This document shows positions 36,349-46,837 of a stretch of DNA of 64,000 bases, in pieces (within the stretch, counting starts at the first letter, position 1; each line of letters begins with the position of its first letter). A model generated the notes under the pieces. It saw only the letters and a program-made list of their open reading frames with translations, was not told the DNA's origin and did not search any database. The position numbers and the translations under genes are program-made. Source of the DNA: Ramazzottius varieornatus (Eukaryota; Tardigrada; Eutardigrada; Parachela; Ramazzottiidae); assembly GCA_001949185.1 (NCBI GenBank), contig BDGG01000015.1, forward strand, positions 910,314-974,313. Reading direction: 5' to 3'.

Positions 36349-37084
36349 ATGGTTGTTGATTTCTGTGGAACGAATATGAAGACGAATGGGTGCGGAAGTA
36401 TTGTGGCTCCCCTCTTCGTAACAAGTTCAGACGAAGATCCTGTTACTAATGTGCACCTAACAACCTACGACCTCCGCGACAACATCCTGTTGCTTCCGAC
36501 CAAGATGGAAGAAGCGATGAAGAAAAAGTGCGAGAAGCTGTGGAAGCGAAGTATCCTGACTTCACGGGAGTGGACATGCCAATAGAGGCAACGGCAGCCA
36601 TCGATATATTCGTTAGGCGAATCCTAATCGACACGCTGATTAATTTCCAGGTCTGCTTAGAAGAAGCTATGAGAAACCATGTGAAGCCTTTACAGGCCGA
36701 GAATCAGAAGCTGAAAGGCGAAATCAAGATCCTACGGGATAGCCGCGAAGAGATTGTCCACATTGGAGAACACCCCCCAACGGCTGCTCGTCCCGCCAAA
36801 TGATACCCCATCTACCAAGCCTATTCGGAGCGGAGAATCTTCCTGCGATCTTGGTGTGTCTTCCAACGATTATTCTCTTTGGTGCTCAACTGATTCTTTT
36901 TTTTCCTGATACAGTGTTGGTAATTCCTCTGAACATCGAGGAGGCCGTTGACTGCATTGTCGAGGCTAATAAATTTCGTTCCTTCTTGGCTAACCACTCA
37001 GTGACGTCAAGTACATCGGCTGACACGTACGTTGCTGACGTGCTGAACGTTGGCACATCCAACGCGCTGCACGGACCAAAATAA
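36349..37084 (+). CDS. Hypothetical protein with coiled coil
   Basis: A likely small gene whose exon limits I cannot fix. One frame (36438-36803) encodes EEKVREAVEAKYPDFTG, a helical stretch IDIFVRRILIDTLINFQ and a coiled coil LQAENQKLKGEIKILRDS. A later piece after a good acceptor (near 36914, TTTCCTGATACAG) encodes PLNIEEAVDCIVEANKFRSF and stops at 37084. The first ATG at 36349 is in another frame and could join through a short intron with donor GTATTG near 36397. ACTTCCGGT lies just upstream of that ATG. I recognise no family. The gene lies between divergent EXOSC9 and SUCO. Confidence 0.4.
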
Positions 37085-37341
37085 AATCCAAAATGTCAGT
37101 TTCTTCAGGTTCTGGCTTCTTAGGAATTCTTCTCTCGTCAAAGTCTACGCTTGACATCTCTAAGTATCCGCGTGCCGATCTCTCTCTCAACGATCCATGC
37201 GCCAGAAAATTTGTTGTAGTGAATATCGCGAGCGTCTCCGACTCTCCGCTCTGCAGATCGAAATGATGAACTGATCATCTTACGTGGAACGTCTTTTAGT
37301 CCTGTTCCCGTTCCGTATCCGTAATCCAGTCATGTTGAGCC

Positions 37342-40300
37342 ATGGGAATATCCTGTCCTCTACTGGCTGTAGGGCTTTTTGTCGTTATCTTTGCAAGTCA
37401 ACCGTAAGTTAAACCATACTGTACTGTTTTCCCGTGCACTTGTGATAGTACAATGTCGGATCATGCATTCCTGGTGCTGTAGTACGTAGTCTGAATATCT
37501 GATCACTGTTTTGGTTTTTTTCTTCCCTAGGTCGTTTACACATACTGAAACTCCCGTGACGCCGCCGTTCACTCAAGAGAACACAAGTGCTGTTTCGGAG
37601 AGCCATACACCACTTCCAGAAACTCCTGTCTACGTCCAAGAAGCTTCACCACTAGTCGCGGAACTCGAGAAAGATTCATCTGTCAGTTACTCTGCCGAGT
37701 CCGATCGTCCAAAAGAGATTTTGGAAGTGACGCCATTAACATCTAATCCACCTTCCACGAAAGAACATATTCCACTGTATAGTTCGTCCCTGTTGCCGTC
37801 TCATCCACCTCTGGTAGACGATGTCTGGAGGCTGTTGCAGCGAAGTCAGCAGGTCTATTCGTGGAAGTCCTCGAGTAAACCTGCATCAGCCGAAGCTGCT
37901 GCAGGCAAAAGCGAAGAAGACATGCCATCCTTCGAAGAATGGCGTCAGCAGAAGCTAGAGCTGGTGGAGAAGGAAAAGAGTAACCACACCACCTCCAGCA
38001 ACGACACGGGACGTCGTCGGCGTCGTGTGCCCATAAAGAACACCAACTACGCTTCGGCCGTCTGTGGTGCCAAAGTCATTGCTCACAACCCCGAACTGGA
38101 GAATCCCGGGGCGATCCTAACAGCTAACCGTGACGACTACATGTTAACACCCTGTAAAGTGGCCAGGAGATTCTTCGTGGTGGAACTGTGTGAGCGGATA
38201 CATGTGCATAGCTTCGACATCGGCAACCTCGAACTGTTCTCGGCCACTCCCAAGAAGATACATGTTTTCGGCGCCAGCAGGTTTCCCTCCAGAGATTGGG
38301 TGGACTTCGGGCAGTTCCTGATGAGTGATAGTAGGGATGTGCAGAATTTTACGGTTCCGGCAGGAATGGGCTTCGTAAAGTACATCCGCGTGGAGATGAT
38401 GGAACACCATGGAACAGTACGTATGACATTACATATGACATCAGATGGTAGCCTGTGCACTTATGACATTATATATGACATGAGACGTCCGGTTTGGCTG
38501 ACTTGGGTTTTACTTCCTTGCAGGAACATTACTGTCCAGTCACGGTCTTTCGAGTTTCCGGCACTAGTATGATGGACGAGTACGTGTACTCGGAAGACAC
38601 GTACGAGGATGATGACGATGACGATCCCTCGCGTCCGCCGCTCCCCCCAGAAAGAATCAACGAAGATGCCTACATGGAGAGCGACAAGTGGACCGGAAAT
38701 GGCCTACTTCACAGCGTCAACCCCATCACTATGGCCAAGAACCTCGTCAAGCGCTTCGTGTCCAGTGGATACAACCTCATCCACCCGACGGACCCGAAGA
38801 ACGTCACACCCGCGCCTTGCCGGAACTCCACGGGGAATTCGGTACGAGTACACACATTTCTTCCACAATGATCACAACTTGGCTGTGACAGAGTGTACGT
38901 TCAGTGTGTTCTGAATTTAAGGTATTTCCTTTTTTTGCAGTCGTATCGTCCGACGAATATAACCGAAGTGGCGCTCACTTCCGACCGCACTTCCGGTTCG
39001 AACTTTGCTCATCTTCGGCCCGACTCACCGCTGCTCGGGCTGTGCTTTGATCAGCAGGACGGCTGGAACGTCACTTCGAGTAGCTGTCAGTACGTCTGGT
39101 GCTTACTGCAAGCTTCGAAAGCTTCCCTTGCTTTCTGTCCGAGTCTTGGTACAAAGTATTCTTCGCTGCCTCCGTCCAGCTCACCGTCCTCCTCCTACAG
39201 TAACCTGTCGAACGCGCCGCTGTCACTACAAGTTCCTATTATCCCTCCTTTAGTCGAAACTCTGATAGTCAGGCCTGAAGTACTTCCTTCGTTTGAAGCG
39301 AGTAGTGCACCGGAAGATCAAGTCGTACCTTCGGTTGCGGCTTTGCCTTGCCAAGAGACTAGTGCTGTCGTAACTAGTCCTAGCCTTGGGGCAGAAAGCA
39401 ACTTGCTGTCCGGAACGGCGTCTGTTGTCGTCCAGCAGGAAGCTGTAAAGTCGGTTGTGGATAGTAAGTCAGTATCTGGCGAGGCGGAAGTGAAAGGCTC
39501 TGTGGAAGTCCCCATCCAGGTTTCGGCAGTACAGAAGAGCTCGACTGTGGGGAACGGAGTCCTCAAAGACCATCAGGCTGTCCATGAACATCCTGCGGTC
39601 CTACCGGCTTCCAATGGAACGTCGAGCAATCAACAAGGCTCGGTTTTTGTTAAGCTGGACAATCGTCTGAAGGTTCTTGAGCTGAACATGTCGTTGAGTG
39701 GCCAATACCTGCACGAATTGAGCCGCAGATTCAAGAAACAGGTACCGTGTCATTCTTCTTCCTCTTCGGTCAAACTCTAACTGGAGAGTCCGCAAGTGAA
39801 TTCAGACAGATTGTATTCCTAAGTGGTGCACGCTACCAGCCAGCAATACTGGTAACGTGCGCCACTTATGAACTTGTTCCCAAGTGACGCACGCGCTCGG
39901 CCATTGTCGGCCAATAACAACTGACAGATGCGCCACTCGGGGAACGAACTGGGTGAATTCATTTGTCGGTGTCCCAGCTTGATTTGAAGGCACCATTGCA
40001 TTTTGAAATGTTGACTCTTTGTTGTAGAATGAGGATAGCGTCAAAAACTTCACGGGAGTCTTTCAGAAGCTGAGCGACTTGATGCTGAAAGAATCCTCCG
40101 TCCAAGCGACCGTACTAGCCCAACTGGAGACCATCAAGCGCGAGACGACCTTACTCCAACTGCAGGTGACTTCCCTCCGCGAAGATATTCACCTGTGGCG
40201 ATGGATACTGCCCGTAGGCTGCTCCCTGGTCCTGGTTCTACTTGTCGTTGTTCTAGCTGTTATGATACCACGTTACATAGAAAGCACCGTTAGAAGAGCG

Positions 40301-40597
40301 GTGCAGAGACATGCACTGAGCGCTGTGACGAGCAATGGTCATTTGAACACCAAGCTCAACGGTATCGTACATAAGAGGGAAGAAAACCTTTTCCAGCACT
40401 TGCCAAACAACATTGCACAAACAGTGAGCAGTAGTCAGCCTTCGGTAGCCTCATCGACGATTGTGGTGAGTACGCCGACTGTTCCGGCGAGGAAGCACAA
40501 GAAGAGGAAACGGGATAGAGGGATGAATGAAGGTCTCATGGATAGAATGGTTCCAGTTCCTGACAGATTGTCCGGAAGCCGAGGTGATAGCACATGA
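37342..40597 (+). CDS. SUCO: SUN domain-containing ossification factor-like protein
   Basis: ER membrane protein with a SUN-like lectin-type domain, linked in other animals to folding of secreted proteins. Five exons (37342-37403, 37531-38416, 38524-38841, 38941-39741, 40028-40597) join in frame to 878 aa; human SUCO is 1254. A signal peptide spans residues 1-20. A low-complexity acidic/Ser/Pro region follows. The SUN-like domain runs from [17 protein letters not shown] through [16 protein letters not shown] to [19 protein letters not shown]. Then come an Asp run, a long Ser/Val-rich linker, a coiled coil near residue 700 and one membrane helix ([19 protein letters not shown]). The tail is basic. 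Intron 4 holds CAAGTGGCGCAC copy 9. Confidence 0.93.
39795..39980. repeat. CAAGTGGCGCAC hairpin element, copy 9 (two units)
   Basis: Occupies SUCO intron 4 between 39742 and 40027. Unit 1 has a short loop (CCAGCAATACTGG). Unit 2 ends GAACTGGGTGAATTCATTTG. Confidence 0.8.
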
Positions 40598-41050
40598 GGA
40601 AAACTGAAGGCGTATCATGTTTTGAGTGCGTAGATTGTACAGAGATCTGATAAGCGTTTTGCTCATACTGGTTTTCCGAATAGCGTAGGCGTGGTTGGGT
40701 GAGGGTTAAGTTTGCACCCGGAATATTGGGGTTACTGTTGTACGACGGGCTTTCTGACATATTGCTAATTTTGCAGTTTTATCTTTTTTCTTGTGATTAT
40801 CATAACACGTTCTCCTTTTTGGCGGAAGGATGTTACAGCTACGCTCTTGTGTTCTCCATCCACAAACTAATTGTTGATTTTATAGTAGACTGAAAGTAAA
40901 GTAAAACCGAAACTGGTGATTTTCTCCCAAGACGTTCCACAACGTCCAAGAAATTGCATACCGATGGCACAGTATCCGCAAGTAACTCGGTAAAACCTGA
41001 CGATCGTGCGAAGTGGTTGTAGGACCTTAGTAGTCACACGCATATCGAAG

Positions 41051-41350
41051 TTACAGCAGAATCAACAGCAGTTTCGCCAAAACTATGCCGCTGACCGGAA
41101 GTGGGGCTCTGGAAGGTTCCTCACTTGCGTACTTCGCGATATTATTATTCCACAGAGCATAGAACCCCATATATAAAAGTCTACTTAGCCAAAAAAAGAT
41201 GATAAATGACAGATACTGCGACTGACTCAGTGCGACGTCTAGAGGCAGTAAGGTGTAAGAGACCCAGAGTGGAACAAGAGCAAACAAAAAATCGACTTTC
41301 GGGGCGGGAAGATGTGAAGAAGGAGGAGTCAAACTGAAACAGCTGACCTG
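41051..41350 (-). CDS. Small multi-pass membrane protein, start unresolved
   Basis: The frame reads SSHLPAPKVDFLFALVPLW… to a stop at 41051, about 95 residues. It has three hydrophobic segments (about FLFALVPLWVSYTLL, LSFIIFFWLSRLLYMGFYALW and a final VSGIVLAKLLLILL). There is no ATG at the front. A good acceptor (AAAGGCAG) precedes it near 41355, so a short upstream exon probably supplies the start. No family recognised. It would be head-to-head with the gene starting at 41561. Confidence 0.4.
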   Translation of the reverse strand, partial: QVSCFSLTPPSSHLPAPKVDFLFALVPLWVSYTLLPLDVALSQSQYLSFIIFFWLSRLLYMGFYALWNNNIAKYASEEPSRAPLPVSGIVLAKLLLILL

Positions 41351-41560
41351 CCTTTCGATTGATTTGGATTTGGATTGATTCGTCCGTTCGGAAACGGGAG
41401 TTTTCAGTTCTGTTGTCTAACTGACCTAAGTTAAGTATTTCCTTCATTTGGGACCTTTCCGCGATATCGGTTGGCAAGGTTGCTACTGGCAGGCGTAGTA
41501 TACCACGAATCGAGTCATTGCAGAAGGCAAAATCCTTGCCACACTTCGAAACCCTTGACA

Positions 41561-43002
41561 ATGCCGTTTATGCTAAATGTCACGTCAGTTCTTACACCTT
41601 GCGCCACTTTGCCACTCGACGAGTCGGCTTCAGCGCCGTGCTGGTCGATAGTCGATACCACCATCAACATGTTTCCCATCCATCTTTGCCGCGCTGACGT
41701 CATGTTGGGTCTGGGTGACGATCGAAGCGATGCAGATTTCAACAGTGTCTACCCCTTCCAGGTCAGGGCTCCCTCTAGAGACTGCTTTGTCCTCTCCTTG
41801 GAAGAAGAGTGCGCGCTGATGGCCGTTCGGTTCGAGGACGGCGTCGAGTTTTATTACACTCTTGCAGCCGAGTACTTCGCTCTGCGCCATGTCGATGGCT
41901 TAACGTCAGCTGACAAGTCTGCCCTCATCACCTTCCAACACCCTGTTCAAGAATACTATTCGAATGGAGAACCCGTTTCGGATGCAGACATCTTTTCTTT
42001 GAGCTATCTGATGCCCTACAGTGAAGAACTCTTGCAGAAGTAAGTACGAGATCGGCAAACGAACTCGACCAGATAGTTCTGTTCAAGCGGCGCACGCTTC
42101 CAGTTAATTGCACTGAGAACGTGCGTCTGGTCGTGAAAACCGTCTGGTCGAGTTGGTCGGCCGCAGCGGGGCCGCTGCGTAATAGACTTTGTGGAAAACA
42201 GTTGTGGAATGGCAATCATGGTTCTGACGTCACTCGTCGAACCGTAGCTAGATCGTTGTACGTACGTTGCACCCATTAAACTTTAAACGTAACAGTTCGG
42301 ATTGCGCGAATCCGATCAACCCGTTTAGCTGATCGTCACGAATATGCCATATACGCGAGGAAATACTTTTTCCGCAAAGTCTATTACGCAGCGGCACTGC
42401 TGGTCGGCCGAGCTCCCAAGTAGCAGCCTTAAACGTAATCGGAAGACCTTTTGTGCGATACTTCAAAAACCGCATGAACGAGTTCTTTCTACCAGCGGGG
42501 ATTGTTGCAGGTTTGACCCAAATAATATCTTAGCGCTGGAGTGCTCTTCCAAGGGCGATGTTTCCGGTTTCATGGCCGCTGCGCCGCATCCTCTGGTCCT
42601 CTGCATGCTATGGCATTTCGTTGACGTCTTCGCCCTTCGGTATCACGTTCCCTTTGGTAGTGGGGATGGGACGAACAATGAGGCTCAAGACGTCGACGGA
42701 CAGAATGATGGTGAAGAAGAGCAGCACCTAGCGGAAGCAGCCGACAAAGTCTTGGCCTGGACTTGGACGGTTTCGGTGAAGAGGCGCTGCGCGAGAAGCT
42801 GGACATGGATAAGGCTGTGGATTTGCTGATCAAGGCCAACAACATGTCGGCTGCCAAAGAGAGAGAGGCGGCCTTGCGATACGTGGCTGCGGATGCCCGC
42901 ATGGCCCTGGCTTCCACAGCTGTCCAAGAGCTCTTCCGTTCTGGCAACGCCTATGTCATCACCGAAGTGGTCAAAGCAATGGCTAAACTGCCTACCAAGT
43001 AA
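41561..43002 (+). CDS. Unidentified protein, possible BACK-like C-terminus
   Basis: Exon 1 (41561-42039, 159 codons) begins with ATG and ends in phase 2 at GTAAGT. Exon 2 begins at 42511. The final part ends at 43002 and encodes DKAVDLLIKANNMSAAKEREAALRYV and a following helix pair. This resembles the C-terminal BACK-type helices after BTB domains of SPOP-like proteins. The frame changes between them. A donor GTATCA near 42640 with an acceptor at about 42730 would reconcile this, but it is not certain. No BTB domain is evident in exon 1, which has mixed beta-like segments such as RAPSRDCFVLSLEEECALMA. Intron 1 carries a CAAGTGGCGCAC element and a further inverted repeat. Confidence 0.45.
42045..42420. 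repeat. CAAGTGGCGCAC copy 10 with a second inverted repeat
   Basis: One hairpin at about 42093-42130 is flanked by GATCGGCAAACGAACTCGACC. Beyond it, 42171-42198 and 42367-42394 are reverse complements at 27 of 28 bases (core CTGCGTAATAGACTTTG). The right one is followed by GGTCGGCCGAGCTCCCA, the family's outer end. This looks like one element split or enlarged by a foldback. Confidence 0.78.
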
Positions 43003-43588
43003 CTGACTTGTCGCGGGTCTCTCCTCAATCATCTTTCATTCCTCTCTGCCAACTTCGGTCAGTGTGTTCTTTTATTCCTCGAGTTAGGCCTGCTTTCCCC
43101 GCGTTGGCATCTGTGGAATTTCCATGATAATTTTAGTTCTTCAGAAAAAAGTTTTGGTCTTTTTGACTGTGTACATTTTCCTGCATGGTGAATGTCCGTC
43201 TGCTTCTTTGATGGCATTCTGAGAAGTTGGAAGCGCTGATCTGAGAATCGATCTCTGACATTCTATGAGTCTTCCCTCCTTTTCCATGTATGCAACTAAC
43301 ACACAGAACAGTATCGAGAGTTTATTGAAGAATTTACAGAGCTAGTATTTTGATGAGTTTATAACTTAATTATTACATTGCCTATAGTCTTGAGCATAGT
43401 CTTGAGCATTCTGATTACCGGGCATGAAACAGTCAACATTCATAAAGTTGAGCAGAAGAAATGGACAATGTAGAAGCGAGAAGAGGAAAATTGCGACTCT
43501 TTTTTGGGCAGAGATTATGCTGGCGAGTATATCGTTATGAGCTAGCTGCTTGTATTTACAGTACAGCGGAAGCTGCTTGCTTTCCTCT

Positions 43589-45945
43589 TTATATTCTTGC
43601 AGCAACCTTTTGTCGACGTGGCTCAGCTACTTCATGGACCTCCGCCGAGGTCGAGGTGCCCTGAATGAGGTCCTCGATGTCGACAGCCCAGGGATGGGCT
43701 TTTCGACCGTACTGGATATCCAGCAGTTCGTTGTAGAAACGTCGAGACACCGAGTCGCCACCCTCGACGGGCACTGGGATGTGGATGTCGCGACCCAGGT
43801 ACAGTAGACGCGAAATCGGACAGATCACACAAGCTGTTCCAGCACCGAAGAGCTCGATAAGCTGCAAGCACAGAAACGCAGTCATCATCTGCTTTACATG
43901 GCGCCGTCATTTTAGTAACATTTTCTGACTATGGTTGATGACCAAGTATCACGTACGCGTTTTTCTTTGATGGACTTGATAATGTCCTTCATGGTGATGT
44001 TCTTCTCGGTGACTTTGAAGACACCCTAGAGGCAAGAGCAAACAATTAGTGAAGACTGTTGACGTTGTATTTTACAGCAGATTGTCGTACCCATTCACGG
44101 GCCAATTCCAACAAGGACGTTCGCGTCACACCGGGTAAGATCAGTCCGTTCAGTGGAGGAGTTACCAATTCCTTCTCTGGAAATAGCGAACAACGATTCA
44201 GCAGGACCACTCTAGAGTGACCGAGCGTCCTCACTTACCGCCATTTTCGTTAGTCCAGTAAGCTGCAATATTCATGGTACCGACTTCCGTCAGCTGATGG
44301 TCCTCCCCGTACAGCCACAACACTTGCTGACAACCTTGCTTCTCGGCTTCCTTGCCCACCAGAATGGTCGGTGCGTAATTGCTGCAAGTACCGTCGAACC
44401 TTTGTTACTTAGGAGCTGGGCGAACAAACACGCCAAGATCGCTTTCCCAGATGGCACACGTTTTCAGTGTTGTGGGCTGGGAGAATACGCCACTTGGCTG
44501 ACATATCTTGTCGAGTTTGGCTAGGTTTGCAAAGTGGCGCATGTTCTCAATCATTTCGGCTGAAAAAGTACGGTTTGATCCAAGTGGCGCGCATTGACAG
44601 TGTTATTGGCCGAAGACGTGCGCCACTTGGAACAGCGATATTGACGTGTAGCATTCTACTGTCTTGCTATTTTGTGAGACCATAGACTGATTAGTCCGTT
44701 GGCATACCAAAATTGATGAGGTAGTGTAACTGTATGCCATTACCTGCCCATCTTGAAAGCCCCGGCGCTACCTGGCCAGGAGCGCACAAAGCTGGGGTCT
44801 GCCAACAAGGAAACCGGTTTGAGGCCGGTAGGGAAGTAAGGACCGACCGGGCCGGAAATGACGTATAGAAGGCATTCCTTGGATCGCGAGACGCCGAGGG
44901 TCGGGTCGTTGCCGATCATGGTGGGACGAATGTACAGAGAACTCTCGGGGGACTGAGGGACCCAGCTGCTGTCCAGCTCGATCAGCTGCGCCATGCATCG
45001 CAACAGTTCATTTCCGTCAAACTCCTGCAAAGATGACCGATAAGAGGCAGAACGTCTGAGCAGTCATCATGACCTTGAATCTTACCGGAAGTCCCGACCG
45101 TCTGGCCGAACTGTTCATTCGCTTCATGTTCTGATCCGGCCGGAACAAGCGAATCCTTCCATCCACACCTCTGTACGCCTTCAGTCCTTCGAACAGCTAC
45201 AAGGATTGGTAGAGTGCAAGGTATGGGAACAAGTGTGTACTGTGTTGTCGAACTGGAAGCTCTCGCAGCTATTTGATGCCACATCTGATCAACTGTATGG
45301 CTTACCTCGATTGCATAATGAAGGACTTTGGCCGCCGGATGTAGCTCAATATTCTTCAATGGGCCAATCCGGGGAGCATCCCAGCCTTTGGTTTCGCTCC
45401 AGGGTATGCTGAGCATGTGGTCACTAAAGTTGTGGCCGAAGACCAGCTTGTTCCAGTCGGGCTTCTTGCCCAGCTTCTTCGACTGAACAATCTCAAGGTC
45501 GTCATACTGTCAAACAGGAAGAACCCTGGTCAATTACCCTCAACCTGGCTTGCATTGCAGGCTGAACGGCTGCTTTGAACCTCATGGAAAGAGCAACGCT
45601 GAGAGGGAAAGGCCAGCAGGTCTATACCGTTCAGCAACTGGACAATGGGCAGCGACTTCCGGTGGCGTCATGTGCCACTTTAGATGGCCTTCACTCGACG
45701 ATAGATCATCAGAACACATTGTGTTACCTTAAAGCTCTGGTGTTTCCGAGCTGCGCTTCCAGTGGTGACTTGAGAAGCAAAACTTTTAACATCCAGTAGT
45801 CTCCATACGACCTGCAACAGAGAAAACTCTGTCAATAATGCCACCAGTCTTGCTGTAGGGCTGACTTTATCAACTTTACCGGTTGCACCGTTTCACGGCT
45901 GCCACTGGAATATCCCACCGACAAGCTTTTCCGAACGGCGTGCAT
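43589..45945 (-). CDS. BCAT1: Branched-chain amino acid aminotransferase
   Basis: PLP enzyme that transfers the amino group of Leu, Ile and Val to 2-oxoglutarate. Nine exons: 45880-45945, 45728-45811, 45306-45506, 45086-45196, 44744-45024, 44239-44381, 44091-44176, 43957-44025 and 43589-43861. They join in frame to 437 aa. Landmarks are [34 protein letters not shown]-like [16 protein letters not shown], the PLP-Lys region [45 protein letters not shown] and the redox CxxC pair in TACVICP. The N-terminus is basic with Ser and Arg and few acids, which fits a mitochondrial leader. An unusual 40-residue acidic tail ([10 protein letters not shown]…) follows the usual end at DIQYGR. Confidence 0.96.
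44409..44645. repeat. CAAGTGGCGCAC hairpin element, copy 11 (two or three units)
   Basis: Largest copy, in a BCAT intron (44382-44743). Starts GGAGCTGGGCGAACAAAC. The last unit shows the canonical loop ATTGACAGTGTTATTGGCC. Confidence 0.8.
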
Positions 45946-46837
45946 CCTTCTCAGCTAAACTTTCAGATGATGAAATTCCCCTGGATAGGATAATGAATGG
46001 CGATTGAAGAGACGTTCTTCCCGAGCAGACTCGGACGGAGGACGGAGGAAATTCTTCCGAAAATAAATCTCCAGATCAGCTGTGCGATCGAAATCGGGTA
46101 AGCAATCAAGAAATCAAAAGAATTCAATCGTCCAGATACAAAGTTCAAAGAATTCTCCGGTTCCCAGCGGTCCCGCCCAACAAAATTAGAATGACCCTGG
46201 ACCTTATATCTGAAATGAAAATTAAGTAAGCTGCGAATGAAGAGTCGCACGTACAAAGCTAATAGATTCTATCTTCTGTTGGGTCGAAAGTCCAAAAATA
46301 CGCGCCCGTCCTTCAATCACGCCGAGCCATCTTGCATGTGGCATCAACTAGGCATCAAGAAATATGAAACTGTTTGAGAGTTGTGTCGCGTCACATGCGT
46401 GCACGTGCGATGCTTGGTCAGCCGGAAATACTTGTTTCAAAAATAACTTATGCTGCTTTCGGCCTTTTTTTACGGCCAATACAATCGCTTCACAGTAAAA
46501 CTCGAGAAGTACCAGGAGAGATCAGCAGTACGTGAATAGTGCGGCTTGCTGCCAACGTATACGTGGGTATCACAACCACTTCTTCTCTTCTTCCCTTCAC
46601 AATCAACTTGCGAACCTACGTAAACCAACAAGTTTCTAAACGTGATGGGCTCCTCGTTTCGTCTCGTACGTGTTTACTTCCTGCTTACATAACAAACCAG
46701 ATCAGCAGAGCCTGCCGGCAATATATTTACGGCTGATTTAACAACCCTTGACTTTGGAGCCAGCCATCCTTCGGTACATCATCCAGATGACGCGACAAAC
46801 GTGGTCGTTTAGATGCTGAAAGTCAGTGAACATGACG
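45946..46837. other. Spacer between BCAT and DDX10
   Basis: About 0.9 kb upstream of BCAT and downstream of DDX10, both on the minus strand. No gene or repeat recognised. Confidence 0.4.
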
